From NCBI GenBank assembly GCA_934090685.1, contig CAKOJN010000001.1, positions 1 through 64,000 on the forward strand: DNA of 64,000 nt, given 5' to 3'. Below the pieces are notes generated by a model that was not told the origin of the DNA, searched no databases, and saw nothing but the letters and a program-made list of their open reading frames with translations. Made by a program: the position numbers and the translations under genes. This document shows positions 24,442 to 32,544 of the stretch, in pieces (position 1 is the stretch's first letter; each line of letters opens with the position of its first letter). This DNA comes from an uncultured Bacilli bacterium (GTDB lineage Bacteria > Bacillota_I > Bacilli_A > RF39 > UBA660).

Positions 24442-25094
24442 ATGACCTCCAAATTAAATATAAGAGTAGTTTTAACGTTATTATAATTAGATATTACCTC
24501 TATAATATATTTTCCCTTATTCTTAATATAATCATTTAAATTGCTATTATAAATACCACTATATATTACATTATCATTATTAGTAATTTTAATACTATTT
24601 AGATCAACATTTACCGTTTCATATACAGGATCAGAATAATAACAAGCATCAACATACACTCCTTTAGCATTCTTACTTTTACATAAAGCAGCAGTAATAT
24701 TGAGTGAAAGATTATTACTATATTTAATAGTATTACCTTTATTTTCATCGGTCGAATCTATATTATGAAAATTAACAAAATAAGGAATTAATGTATAAAC
24801 TTTATCATTAGTATAATCATAATTAACTATACTGTCACCTAATTCTATCCTATATATTGGACTATATGGTTTTTCAAACTCAATACCATATAATGTAAAT
24901 GAACTAGATTTCAATTCAATCGCACCATATTTATTTCTAAGTAATATGAATCCTAATGCTATAGAAAAAACAACTATAATTGTTATAAGTCTTTTAAAAA
25001 ATAACATTTTTTTATCTCTTATAACATTTCTTTTTGCATTCTCCATATCATTTTGTAATTTTTCTTTCATTTCTTCTTCACTTTTATATATCAT
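24438..25094 (-). CDS. Hypothetical single-pass membrane protein, 218 residues
   Basis: No family recognised. An N-terminal charged helix (MIYKSEEEMKEKLQNDMENAKR) is followed by one membrane segment (LITIIVVFSIALGFILL) and an extracytoplasmic region of beta-rich character with one Cys pair (LCKSKNAKGVYVDACYY). The start at 25094 is preferred over the longer frame because it follows GGTGTTATT and gives a sensible N-terminus. It is co-transcribed with yneF and the DUF5662 gene. Confidence 0.7.
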   Translation of the reverse strand: MIYKSEEEMKEKLQNDMENAKRNVIRDKKMLFFKRLITIIVVFSIALGFILLRNKYGAIELKSSSFTLYGIEFEKPYSPIYRIELGDSIVNYDYTNDKVYTLIPYFVNFHNIDSTDENKGNTIKYSNNLSLNITAALCKSKNAKGVYVDACYYSDPVYETVNVDLNSIKITNNDNVIYSGIYNSNLNDYIKNKGKYIIEVISNYNNVKTTLIFNLEVI

Positions 25095-25135
25095 AATAAC
25101 ACCATAATAATTATATAATAAAAATACCAATATTT

Positions 25136-25345
25136 CTATTGATATTTTTGCATTTGTTTCATTAATTGATTAACTTGTTTTTGACTTGGGTTTCTTCCCA
25201 TACCTCTCATTAATGTTTTTATCATTTCTTCATTAATTGGTGGGTTTTCTTTCAATTGTTTTTGAAATAACTTTTTAGCAATGAAAAAACCAGCAACTAA
25301 TCCAGCAATTAAACCACCTAATAAATATAATATATCATAAAGCAT
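25136..25345 (-). CDS. yneF: YneF family (UPF0154) membrane protein
   Basis: A 69-residue UPF0154/YneF protein: an N-terminal membrane helix (LYLLGGLIAGLVAGFFIAKKLF) followed by the conserved NPPINEEMIKTLMRGMGRNPSQKQVNQLMKQM. The start at 25345 has GGAGG upstream. The role is unknown. It lies next to a SirA-like gene as in Bacillus (yneE/sirA-yneF), which supports both assignments. Confidence 0.92.
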   Translation of the reverse strand: MLYDILYLLGGLIAGLVAGFFIAKKLFQKQLKENPPINEEMIKTLMRGMGRNPSQKQVNQLMKQMQKYQ

Positions 25346-25376
25346 AATATTACCTCCATAATTATTAAACCATAAA

Positions 25377-25811
25377 TTATGCACTTATGCAAGAAGAATA
25401 AATTGTGTCTTCAAGTAAAAAATAATCATGATTATTAAAATCACACACAAATATATTTTTAAAATTTCTAATATTATAAAAGAAAGATGGTACATTTTTA
25501 TTAGTTTTAATTTTAATATGTGAATTATTTATTATCATTTTAGTTGATTCATTAAAATAAAAATCATTTATAGTATGAGTATAATTATAACAAATATAAT
25601 TCTCTTTTCCTAAGTTATTTTTCTTTATATAATCATTATATTCTTCTTTTTTCATTGGATTAACTAATTTTTGATATATATTAAATCCTAAAATAATATC
25701 TTCTGTTTTTAAATAATGAATACTTTCTAATAATCCATATAATTCTTCATAATTATTTCTATAGTTTTTAAGCACGTTTTCTTTAATATCAAATAAATAA
25801 AATGTTCTCAT
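25377..25811 (-). CDS. SirA/YneE-like protein
   Basis: A 144-residue protein similar in layout to Bacillus SirA (YneE), which binds DnaA domain I and blocks replication initiation during sporulation: MRTFYLFDIKENVLKNYRNNYEELYGLL at the start and FVCDFNNHDYFLLEDTIY at the end. Sequence similarity is weak; adjacency to yneF is the stronger argument. The ribosome site GAGGTGAAAAC is good. If genuine, it would act on DnaA in an organism whose sporulation ability is unclear. Confidence 0.65.
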   Translation of the reverse strand: MRTFYLFDIKENVLKNYRNNYEELYGLLESIHYLKTEDIILGFNIYQKLVNPMKKEEYNDYIKKNNLGKENYICYNYTHTINDFYFNESTKMIINNSHIKIKTNKNVPSFFYNIRNFKNIFVCDFNNHDYFLLEDTIYSSCISA

Positions 25812-25862
25812 GTTTTCACCTCAAGAACATTTTATAACTTTTAATTTAAAAAATTTGTCGAA

Positions 25863-28037
25863 TTAATTGTCTTTTTTAGTTTCTTCTTTATATTTTGGTT
25901 CTAAGACTATATTTAAAGTTTTAGTTACATCAATAACACTATCATTTTTAATATCATAACTTTTAACATAACCATATCCTTCAAAATTAACATTTAAGTT
26001 AATCATCTTGGCAAACACTAATACATCACTTCTAGACCAACCTTTTATATTAGGCATTTTATAATTAGTATCATTTGTTTTTAAGAATATTTTGTTTCCT
26101 AAATTTAAAGTTGTTCCTTCACTTGGATACTGACTTATTATTTTATTTCCTTCGCCTATCACAACTGCTTCCATATTTGAATTATTAATACTTTCTACTT
26201 CAGTAGTTGTGTCTTTATTAATGTATGAATCAACCCTATATACATCTTCATCATCTTCTTCAGTACTGTCATATATATTTAAGTAAGTTCCAACGTCTTT
26301 AACAAGACCTTTAATCGCAGTTTTCATAACATTTGCGCTTGCTAATTTAGATGCCGCTACATAAACAATAATCTCAGGATCTTCACCAGGAAATAAACCG
26401 GCAAAACTTCTAATATAGTTTCTACTTCCCTTTAAATATCCACCTTTTTCAGAAGCAATCTGAGCAGTTCCTGTTTTACCAACTAAATCATATCCCTTTA
26501 TATAATAACCAGTACCGGTAGATGCTTTAAATGAACCATCAACTACACCTCTCATCAGTTCTATCATTTTATTAACTGTTTCAGTACTACAAACTTTTCT
26601 TACTTCTGTTCGCTTATTTTCAAGAACAACACTTCCACCTTCACTATTAACTATTTTAGATACTATATATGGTTTTATCATAGTTCCATCATTCGCAAGT
26701 GTAGTAAGTGCTTGTATCATTTGAATAGCAGAAATAGTCATACCCTGTCCATAAGATGCCGCCGCTATCTCAGTGTTATATCTAAAGTTTACTAATCCTT
26801 CGCTTTCATTAGGAAGACTAATTCCAGTTTTAGAACCAAAACCAAGTGAATTATAAAAATCTTTTAATTTAGCACGACCGAGTTTAAGTCCAAGATTAAC
26901 CGCTGCAGTATTTGATGATGCCATGAATCCTTGATCATATGTAATCTCACCCCATCCATAATTATTCCAGTCCTTAATCTTTGCTTCATCTACATTAATC
27001 GTACCACTCTTATAAGTTTCACTACCATTATATATTCCGTTTTCCATAGCGGCCATAAAACTAAATATTTTTAAAGTTGAACCAGGTTCATATGCATATG
27101 ATGTAAATGGATCATAATATGATGTTATATCACGAGTATTATTATTAAATGATGGACTTGATGAAACCCCTAAAACTTCACCTGTCTTAGCATTAACAAC
27201 TGATATAGTTGCCCATTCAGGAGAAGACTCTTCTAATTTTTTCATTGCTTGCTCAGTAAACATTTGAATATTATCATCAAGAGTTAAATATATATCATTA
27301 CCAGATGTACTTTTCTTCTCAATAGATGGTGTACTAGTTATTTGATAACCCTGTAAATCAGACTGATATTCAATATATCCATCTTTACCAGTAAGTTCTT
27401 TATTATAGAACAGTTCAATACCCATTTCACCTTTAAATAAGCCTTCATCATTACTTTTAGCATAACCTAAAGTATATGATGCGAAGTTACCATTCGGATA
27501 ATATCTTTTAGTGCTAGATATAAAGTCAATCCCAGGAAGGTCAAGCGCGTCTATTTGATCCTTAACAAGTTCAGTAATTCCTCTACCACCTGGTCCTAAT
27601 TCAACTTGATATGGACTTACATCCTTACAATTATTATCATTATCACACTTTTTAACAGTAGTATTTAATATATCAAGTATCTTTTCTTTAGTCATGTTAA
27701 TTAAAGGGCTTAACTTTTCAGCAGTAAGTTCTTTATCAACAACATGATATGGTCTTTTAGGATCTTTTGTTCTAGATGAATCTAAATAAGCTATTACTGT
27801 ATAACTATTAACATCTTTAGCAAGTACTTCTCCATCACGAGAATAAATAGTTCCTCTTTTTGCCCTAAGTGTTTTTTTCTTAGTATCCCTAGCACTAGCA
27901 AACTCTGCAAGAGTGCTTTTACCTACCTTAATATTACCAGTACCAATATATACTAATTTAAAAATTATACACAAAAAAATAAAAACAACAATAATTATGA
28001 ATATTGGATTAATCTTAACTATTCTTGTTTTCTTCAT
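25863..28037 (-). CDS. Division transpeptidase (class B PBP2B/SpoVD type) with PASTA domains
   Basis: A 724-residue class B penicillin-binding protein. It has an N-terminal membrane helix (IIIVVFIFLCIIFKLVYI), a dimerisation domain (TLRAKRGTIYSRDGEVLAKD), a transpeptidase domain with the catalytic Ser in YEPGSTLKIFSF, SSNT and KTGTAQ, and two C-terminal PASTA repeats (from about residue 615). It cross-links septal peptidoglycan with the SEDS partner FtsW. It follows ftsL in the dcw cluster. Confidence 0.95.
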   Translation of the reverse strand: MKKTRIVKINPIFIIIVVFIFLCIIFKLVYIGTGNIKVGKSTLAEFASARDTKKKTLRAKRGTIYSRDGEVLAKDVNSYTVIAYLDSSRTKDPKRPYHVVDKELTAEKLSPLINMTKEKILDILNTTVKKCDNDNNCKDVSPYQVELGPGGRGITELVKDQIDALDLPGIDFISSTKRYYPNGNFASYTLGYAKSNDEGLFKGEMGIELFYNKELTGKDGYIEYQSDLQGYQITSTPSIEKKSTSGNDIYLTLDDNIQMFTEQAMKKLEESSPEWATISVVNAKTGEVLGVSSSPSFNNNTRDITSYYDPFTSYAYEPGSTLKIFSFMAAMENGIYNGSETYKSGTINVDEAKIKDWNNYGWGEITYDQGFMASSNTAAVNLGLKLGRAKLKDFYNSLGFGSKTGISLPNESEGLVNFRYNTEIAAASYGQGMTISAIQMIQALTTLANDGTMIKPYIVSKIVNSEGGSVVLENKRTEVRKVCSTETVNKMIELMRGVVDGSFKASTGTGYYIKGYDLVGKTGTAQIASEKGGYLKGSRNYIRSFAGLFPGEDPEIIVYVAASKLASANVMKTAIKGLVKDVGTYLNIYDSTEEDDEDVYRVDSYINKDTTTEVESINNSNMEAVVIGEGNKIISQYPSEGTTLNLGNKIFLKTNDTNYKMPNIKGWSRSDVLVFAKMINLNVNFEGYGYVKSYDIKNDSVIDVTKTLNIVLEPKYKEETKKDN

Positions 28038-28047
28038 TTTACACCTC

Positions 28048-28335
28048 TTACTTTGAAACTATTTTAATATTACTATTATTATACTCCAAACCAAAAGTAT
28101 CTGCAACCTGCATTGTATTATCTAAAGATGCAAGTTCATTTATTTTCATTTGCATACTCAAGTTTAATTTTTCTTGAGATTCAATTTTACTCTTTAATCT
28201 TTGAAGTTCAGAGTTTTTAGATTGGATTTTAGCATTACCAACAAAATTACACAACAAAATACCAAAAATAAGAACAAATATTATTTTTTTCATAGTTTTT
28301 TCACCCTTAAATCTTACGTATTTTTTCTTTTTCAT
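28048..28335 (-). CDS. ftsL: FtsL-like division protein
   Basis: A 95-residue bitopic protein with a short basic cytoplasmic N-terminus, one membrane helix (IIFVLIFGILLCNFV) and an extracytoplasmic coiled coil (ELQRLKSKIESQEKLNLSMQMKINEL). Sequence conservation of FtsL is always low; position between rsmH and the PBP gene is the main support. Its ATG overlaps the rsmH stop (TAATG). Confidence 0.85.
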   Translation of the reverse strand: MKKKKYVRFKGEKTMKKIIFVLIFGILLCNFVGNAKIQSKNSELQRLKSKIESQEKLNLSMQMKINELASLDNTMQVADTFGLEYNNSNIKIVSK

Positions 28336-29237
28336 TATCTTACCCTTTCTATAACTCTTAATTTAGAACTCCTGCTTCTATTATTTTCATTTATTTCATC
28401 CTCACTAGGAGTTAATTTAACTATCATTTTAGCTTTTGCTTTTAACTCTTCTGGTACGAATGGAAGCCTCTTTGTTGATTCATCATCAGAACATAATTTT
28501 TTAAATACATTACTCACTATTTTATCTTCTAATGAATGAAATGTTATTACAACAAGTCTACCACCTACATTAAGTAAATCAAAAGCATCGTTTAAAGAAC
28601 TTTCTAATATATCAAGTTCATGATTTACTTCTATTCTTATTGCTTGAAATACCTTTCTTGCCGGATGTGATTTATTTCTATAACTGATTGGTACAGACTC
28701 TTTAATAATTTCTGCTAGCTCAAGAGTAGTATTAATTGGTCTTGAGTTTATTATGGCCTTAGCAATTGATTTTGAATATTTTTCTTCGCCAAATTTATAA
28801 AATATTCTAACTAAATCATTATAGCTATATTCATTTACTACTTTTCTAGCATCAAGTGGATTATTTTTATCCATTCTCATATCAAGAACTGCATCTTTAT
28901 GAAAACTAAATCCTCTGTCTCCATCATCTAGTTGAGGACTTGATACACCAAGATCAAATAATATTCCATCAACTTTTTCATTAACATATTTTTTCATATT
29001 AACAAAGTTACTTTTAAATATTGTGAAATTATCACCAATCTTGCTAAGTCTTTCAGTTGAATATGAAATTGCCTCATCATCTTGATCAAAGGCGAAAAGA
29101 ACCCCTTCTTTTCCTATTTCCTTTAGTATGTGACTTGAATGACCACCATAGCCAACAGTCGCATCTATATATTTACCACCCTGTTTCAAATTTAAATACT
29201 CTATTACCTCATTTAATAATACACTCTTATGCTTCAT
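28335..29237 (-). CDS. rsmH: 16S rRNA m4C1402 methyltransferase
   Basis: RsmH (MraW) methylates N4 of C1402 in 16S rRNA. The 300-residue protein shows KHKSVLLNEVIEYL, the SAM-binding YIDATVGYGGHSSHIL, DGILFDLGVSSPQLDDGDRGFSF and ITFHSLEDKIV. The ATG at 29237 gives the family N-terminus and overlaps mraZ; a GTG three codons upstream is possible. Confidence 0.97.
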   Translation of the reverse strand: MKHKSVLLNEVIEYLNLKQGGKYIDATVGYGGHSSHILKEIGKEGVLFAFDQDDEAISYSTERLSKIGDNFTIFKSNFVNMKKYVNEKVDGILFDLGVSSPQLDDGDRGFSFHKDAVLDMRMDKNNPLDARKVVNEYSYNDLVRIFYKFGEEKYSKSIAKAIINSRPINTTLELAEIIKESVPISYRNKSHPARKVFQAIRIEVNHELDILESSLNDAFDLLNVGGRLVVITFHSLEDKIVSNVFKKLCSDDESTKRLPFVPEELKAKAKMIVKLTPSEDEINENNRSRSSKLRVIERVR

Positions 29238-29667
29238 AAATATCACAATCGAAGATATTTTCAGTTATCTGTTCAAGATTGTCTTCATTATCCTTCATAT
29301 AACTTTCAAATTCTTCCTTACTCCATATTTCTAGTCGTTCACTTACGCCAATAATAACACATTCTTTTTTAATATTGGCGTAATGAACTAACGGTGAGGT
29401 AATATTAATTCGACCTTGTTTATCGAATTCAATTAAAGAAGCTCCACCTATGAATGTTCTTTCAAATGCTCTAACATTCTTTTTAGTAAATTGTAAGGAT
29501 GATACTTTTTGCATTAATTTGTTCCATTCAGTTTCAGAATAAACAAATAAGCACTTATCAAGACCCTTAGTGATTACGAATCTTTCTCCTAGTTCACTTC
29601 TAAACTTAGCAGGAATAATAAGACGACTCTTTTCATCAATATTATGATGATATTCACCCATTAGCAT
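29227..29667 (-). CDS. mraZ: Transcriptional regulator MraZ
   Basis: MraZ, the ring-shaped AbrB-like regulator of the dcw cluster. The 146-residue protein has two SpoVT-AbrB repeats: GEYHHNIDEKSRLIIPAKFRSELG and ASLIEFDKQGRINITSPLVHYA. The start MLMGEYHHN at 29667 has GGGGTG eight bases upstream; the longer frame reads through the operator boxes. Four 10-bp spaced AGTGG-type boxes lie directly upstream and should be its own binding site. Confidence 0.96.
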   Translation of the reverse strand: MLMGEYHHNIDEKSRLIIPAKFRSELGERFVITKGLDKCLFVYSETEWNKLMQKVSSLQFTKKNVRAFERTFIGGASLIEFDKQGRINITSPLVHYANIKKECVIIGVSERLEIWSKEEFESYMKDNEDNLEQITENIFDCDIYEA

Positions 29668-29676
29668 TGATAAGTC

Positions 29677-29714
29677 ACCCCACTTTCTACCACTTTGTTT
29701 CACTTCCTACCACT
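29677..29714 (-). promoter_or_regulatory. MraZ operator: four AGTGG/A boxes at 10-bp spacing
   Basis: On the minus strand AGTG occurs at exact 10-bp intervals (CACT on the plus strand at 29681, 29691, 29701 and 29711), three of the four as AGTGG. Repeated AGTGG boxes upstream of mraZ are the known MraZ target in Mollicutes. They lie between the -10 element and the ribosome site, so binding would block transcription start or elongation. Confidence 0.8.
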
Positions 29715-29743
29715 ATATTACTCTTTTTAGAGTAATTTGTAAA
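29715..29743 (-). promoter_or_regulatory. Promoter of mraZ
   Basis: TTTACA (29743-29738) and TAATAT (29720-29715) are 17 bp apart on the minus strand. The spacer is an 8-bp palindrome (ATTACTCT-TTTT-AGAGTAAT, about 29718-29737), a possible second regulator site. Confidence 0.65.
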
Positions 29744-29799
29744 TACCAATCATAAATTTAATTGTAAAAAAAGTGTAAAATTTTGTAAAAAAAAATAAC

Positions 29800-29957
29800 C
29801 ACAATTAGTTATCGTTCAATCCTTTTTAAATTTTCTGTTTCTATTTCTTTCGGCAATATCATTAGAAGTTTCTCCCTTCTAGAGTTTATTTCTCTATTAT
29901 AATAATCAGCGATAAGAATAAAAACACTTTTTCTCTATAAAAAAATAAAGATTTCTC
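29800..29957 (-). other. Isolated copy of the 9.8/10.7 kb promoter module with a 17-codon ORF
   Basis: Positions 29893-29957 resemble the 5' module at 9806-9875 and 10668-10735, including TATAAT (29901-29896). Downstream on the minus strand is a 17-codon ORF (ATG near 29861; MILPKEIETENLKRIER) preceded by GGGAG, then a small ATAAC/GTTAT hairpin and a run of eight or more T's. This may be a remnant of an accessory gene cassette or a short leader transcript. The rest of the 255-bp gap holds the mraZ promoter. Confidence 0.5.
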
Positions 29958-29958
29958 T

Positions 29959-30516
29959 CTATTTAAGTTTTCTTGTATACTCTTTTTGATTTTCTTCTAC
30001 TTCATTAAAATTATCTTCAATATCTTGTTTTAGAGATAAATATTGACTCTTTAACTCTTTTATTCTTTTTAACTCTTCACTTTCATTAATAACTACTAAA
30101 CTTTTTTCTACAGGAATTTCTTTATATTCTTTTTTTTTCTTATCAAAAGCTAAACTTAAAGCATTAAAAGTAGTTGGCTTTTTACTATAAGCTTCAGATT
30201 CCTCATCAGTCATTTTTCTATAATAGCCAAGATATTCCATGTCTTCACAAATAGCATATTGATTTTTAGCAATCAAATATGAAAAATTCAAAGATGTTAT
30301 TAAATTTAATAATGGAAATACTGTATATAAATCAAACTCAGGTGTATTTTCAATAATTACTCTAATTAAATCAGAATACATGTTTTCGTTATTATGCTCT
30401 TTATTAATTAAATATCCGTTATTCGCAGCAAGGCCTGCCATTTTATATAATGCTCCATACTGCATAACTAAACTTGTTGGTATAGACATTGCCCAAAATG
30501 CTAATAATCCTATCAT
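29959..30516 (-). CDS. Hypothetical membrane protein with C-terminal coiled coil, 185 residues
   Basis: No family recognised. Two hydrophobic stretches occur near the N-terminus (LLAFWAMSIPTSLVMQYGALY; LYTVFPLLNLITSLNFSYLIA), and the C-terminal third is a charged coiled coil (ELKRIKELKSQYLSLKQDIEDNFNEVEENQKEYTRKLK). Its plan is like that of the protein at 31696-32409, which also has N-terminal membrane helices and a charged tail, suggesting a lineage-specific pair flanking hemW. Confidence 0.65.
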   Translation of the reverse strand: MIGLLAFWAMSIPTSLVMQYGALYKMAGLAANNGYLINKEHNNENMYSDLIRVIIENTPEFDLYTVFPLLNLITSLNFSYLIAKNQYAICEDMEYLGYYRKMTDEESEAYSKKPTTFNALSLAFDKKKKEYKEIPVEKSLVVINESEELKRIKELKSQYLSLKQDIEDNFNEVEENQKEYTRKLK

Positions 30517-30547
30517 ATCCCTTCACCTCGAGTGCATATTATATCAA

Positions 30548-30580
30548 AAAATGTAGTGAATATCAATCACTACATTATCT
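30548..30580 (-). terminator. Terminator after hemW
   Basis: AATGTAGTGA and TCACTACATT arms on the minus strand followed by TTTTTGAT; it overlaps the hemW stop codon region. Confidence 0.75.
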
Positions 30581-31652
30581 CATTAAGTATTTCATTACTA
30601 ATATATAATTTATCTTCATTAATTCGTATAAAGCCCTCATCAAGAATCAAGTCTTTTTTATCAAGAGCATCTTCTATTTTAAACACCTTAAACATGCTTA
30701 TACCAAATCTTTCTTCAAACTCTGATACACTAACTCCTTTAAGCTTTCTAAGCCCTAAAATAAGTTCATTTTCCATCTCTTCTTGTGTTGAAATTAATAG
30801 TTCATTCAATCTATATTCTTCATTTAAATATTTATTAAAGTTTCTTGTATTTTCATATCTCATATTATTAATATAACCATGTGCTCCTAAACCGAAACCA
30901 TAGTATTCATTATTATCCCAATATGTTAAATTATGTTTACTCTCATGACCATCTAATGCAAAGTTACTTATTTCATAATGATTATAATGATGACGCTTTA
31001 ACGTTTTACATATATATTTATACATTTTAAAATCTAAATCTTCACTTATAGGTTTAACCCCTTTATTATGAAGAAGTGTATGTTCTTCTATTATTAAAGA
31101 ATATGTACTTATATGATCAACCTTAAGTTTTAAAGCACACTTAATATCACTTTTTAATATAGACATATCTTCAATGGGAAGAGCATATATAATATCTATA
31201 TTTATATTATCAAAGCCTACCTTACGAGCAAGTGCTATCTTAGAAAATATATCTTTTTTATTATGTTTTCTATTTAAATACTTAAGTTTATATTTATTAA
31301 AGCTTTCAACTCCAATACTTAATCTATTAACACCATTCTCTTTTAAAAATATCAAAAACTCTTCACTAAGATCATTAATATTACATTCATATGTAAATTC
31401 ATAGTCAGAACTTAATTTAAATATTTTAATTATATTGAATAGTTTTACTAAATTATCATATGATAAACAACTAGGTGTTCCACCACCAATATATAAAGTT
31501 TTAACCATATCTTTTTCATAGTATTTATCTATTTCTTTTTTTAAATAAGTTAAATAATTACTTGCCCAAATATCATTATTCAAAAACTTACAAAAATCGC
31601 AATAAGAACAAATACTATTGCAAAATGGTATATGAATATAAACACTTCTCAT
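30570..31652 (-). CDS. hemW: HemW-like radical SAM protein
   Basis: A 360-residue radical SAM protein of the HemN/HemW family. The cluster-binding motif CNSICSYC (Cys-x3-Cys-x2-Cys) is in YIHIPFCNSICSYCDF. GGGTPSCL and NIDIIYALPIE follow, and a HemN C-terminal domain ends the protein. The short length and lack of the HemN-specific extension favour HemW, a heme chaperone, over coproporphyrinogen dehydrogenase. No heme genes are nearby. Confidence 0.9.
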   Translation of the reverse strand: MRSVYIHIPFCNSICSYCDFCKFLNNDIWASNYLTYLKKEIDKYYEKDMVKTLYIGGGTPSCLSYDNLVKLFNIIKIFKLSSDYEFTYECNINDLSEEFLIFLKENGVNRLSIGVESFNKYKLKYLNRKHNKKDIFSKIALARKVGFDNINIDIIYALPIEDMSILKSDIKCALKLKVDHISTYSLIIEEHTLLHNKGVKPISEDLDFKMYKYICKTLKRHHYNHYEISNFALDGHESKHNLTYWDNNEYYGFGLGAHGYINNMRYENTRNFNKYLNEEYRLNELLISTQEEMENELILGLRKLKGVSVSEFEERFGISMFKVFKIEDALDKKDLILDEGFIRINEDKLYISNEILNEIM

Positions 31653-31679
31653 AATTTAACCTCATTACCATTTTATCAC

Positions 31680-31703
31680 AAAAAAATCAGTATTTCTACT
31701 GAT
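31680..31703 (-). terminator. Terminator after the 237-residue membrane protein
   Basis: ATCAGTA (31686-31692) and TACTGAT (31697-31703) form a tight hairpin followed on the minus strand by six or more T's. Confidence 0.8.
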
Positions 31704-32409
31704 TATTATTTAATCTTAATCTTGGCCCAGATGCTTCATGTGTATTATTTCTATTTTTAACTTCATTATATTTTTCTACGATAGCATTTACTTTAAGTGC
31801 TTGTGCTCTTAACTCTTCCCTAGAGACATTACTTGATATCATTCTTTCATATATTCTTTTTTCTTTATTATATTCACTTTTTAAATAATCAAGTGGACTA
31901 ACTCTAGGATTACTTTGTGCACTTGCTGCTCTTCTTGCTTGTTGTTGATGTGAAACTGGTCTTGATGGTCTTCTTACTTCTGGTTCAATAACATATTCAT
32001 CATTTTTAGTTGCTGGTCTTCTAGCAGGTAGAGGTGTTATTTCTCTATCATTAGTTGTATTAGGTGTTCTTGTTTCTTGAACCGTTTCAGTTGGTTTAAT
32101 AATAGATTCATCATCTAATTTTTTATCTAAATAAAAGTAATTTTCTAAAGTATTTTTTTTCCATTTAGAATATAATGAATCATTACTAGTTCTAAGATTT
32201 TTAATAGAATGAATAATATTAACAACAGGACATAAAGTTATAAATATATTTTTAATATTACTCATAATCTTTGCTTTTGTACTTAATTTATTAAACTTAC
32301 GTAAAACCTCATCATTATTATACTCCATCCTCTTTTTTATATACATTGACTTACTTACATTAATAATACCACTTGCTAAAGTAGTTATTAAGTATAAATT
32401 TAACCACAT
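31696..32409 (-). CDS. Hypothetical membrane protein with disordered Pro/Arg-rich tail
   Basis: A 237-residue protein with an N-terminal hydrophobic helix, a second hydrophobic segment (IFITLCPVVNIIHSI) and a long low-complexity region (residues about 115-180, rich in Pro, Arg, Thr, Gln) leading to a helical charged C-terminus. No known domain is recognised. It is monocistronic, flanked by terminators. Confidence 0.65.
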   Translation of the reverse strand: MWLNLYLITTLASGIINVSKSMYIKKRMEYNNDEVLRKFNKLSTKAKIMSNIKNIFITLCPVVNIIHSIKNLRTSNDSLYSKWKKNTLENYFYLDKKLDDESIIKPTETVQETRTPNTTNDREITPLPARRPATKNDEYVIEPEVRRPSRPVSHQQQARRAASAQSNPRVSPLDYLKSEYNKEKRIYERMISSNVSREELRAQALKVNAIVEKYNEVKNRNNTHEASGPRLRLNNNQ

Positions 32410-32488
32410 AATATTTTCCCCCTTATCAAATATTGTTCATTATTATACTGCAAAATAGATAGTTTGTCAACTAAAGAACCAAGTATTG

Positions 32489-32514
32489 AAAATAAAAAGA
32501 GAACTGGGTTCTCA
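32489..32514 (-). terminator. Terminator after tyrS
   Basis: GAGAAC (32499-32504) and GTTCTC (32508-32513) followed on the minus strand by TTTTTATTTTC. Confidence 0.75.
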
Positions 32515-32544
32515 AATTATTTTATAATTCATTTACTATTTCTT

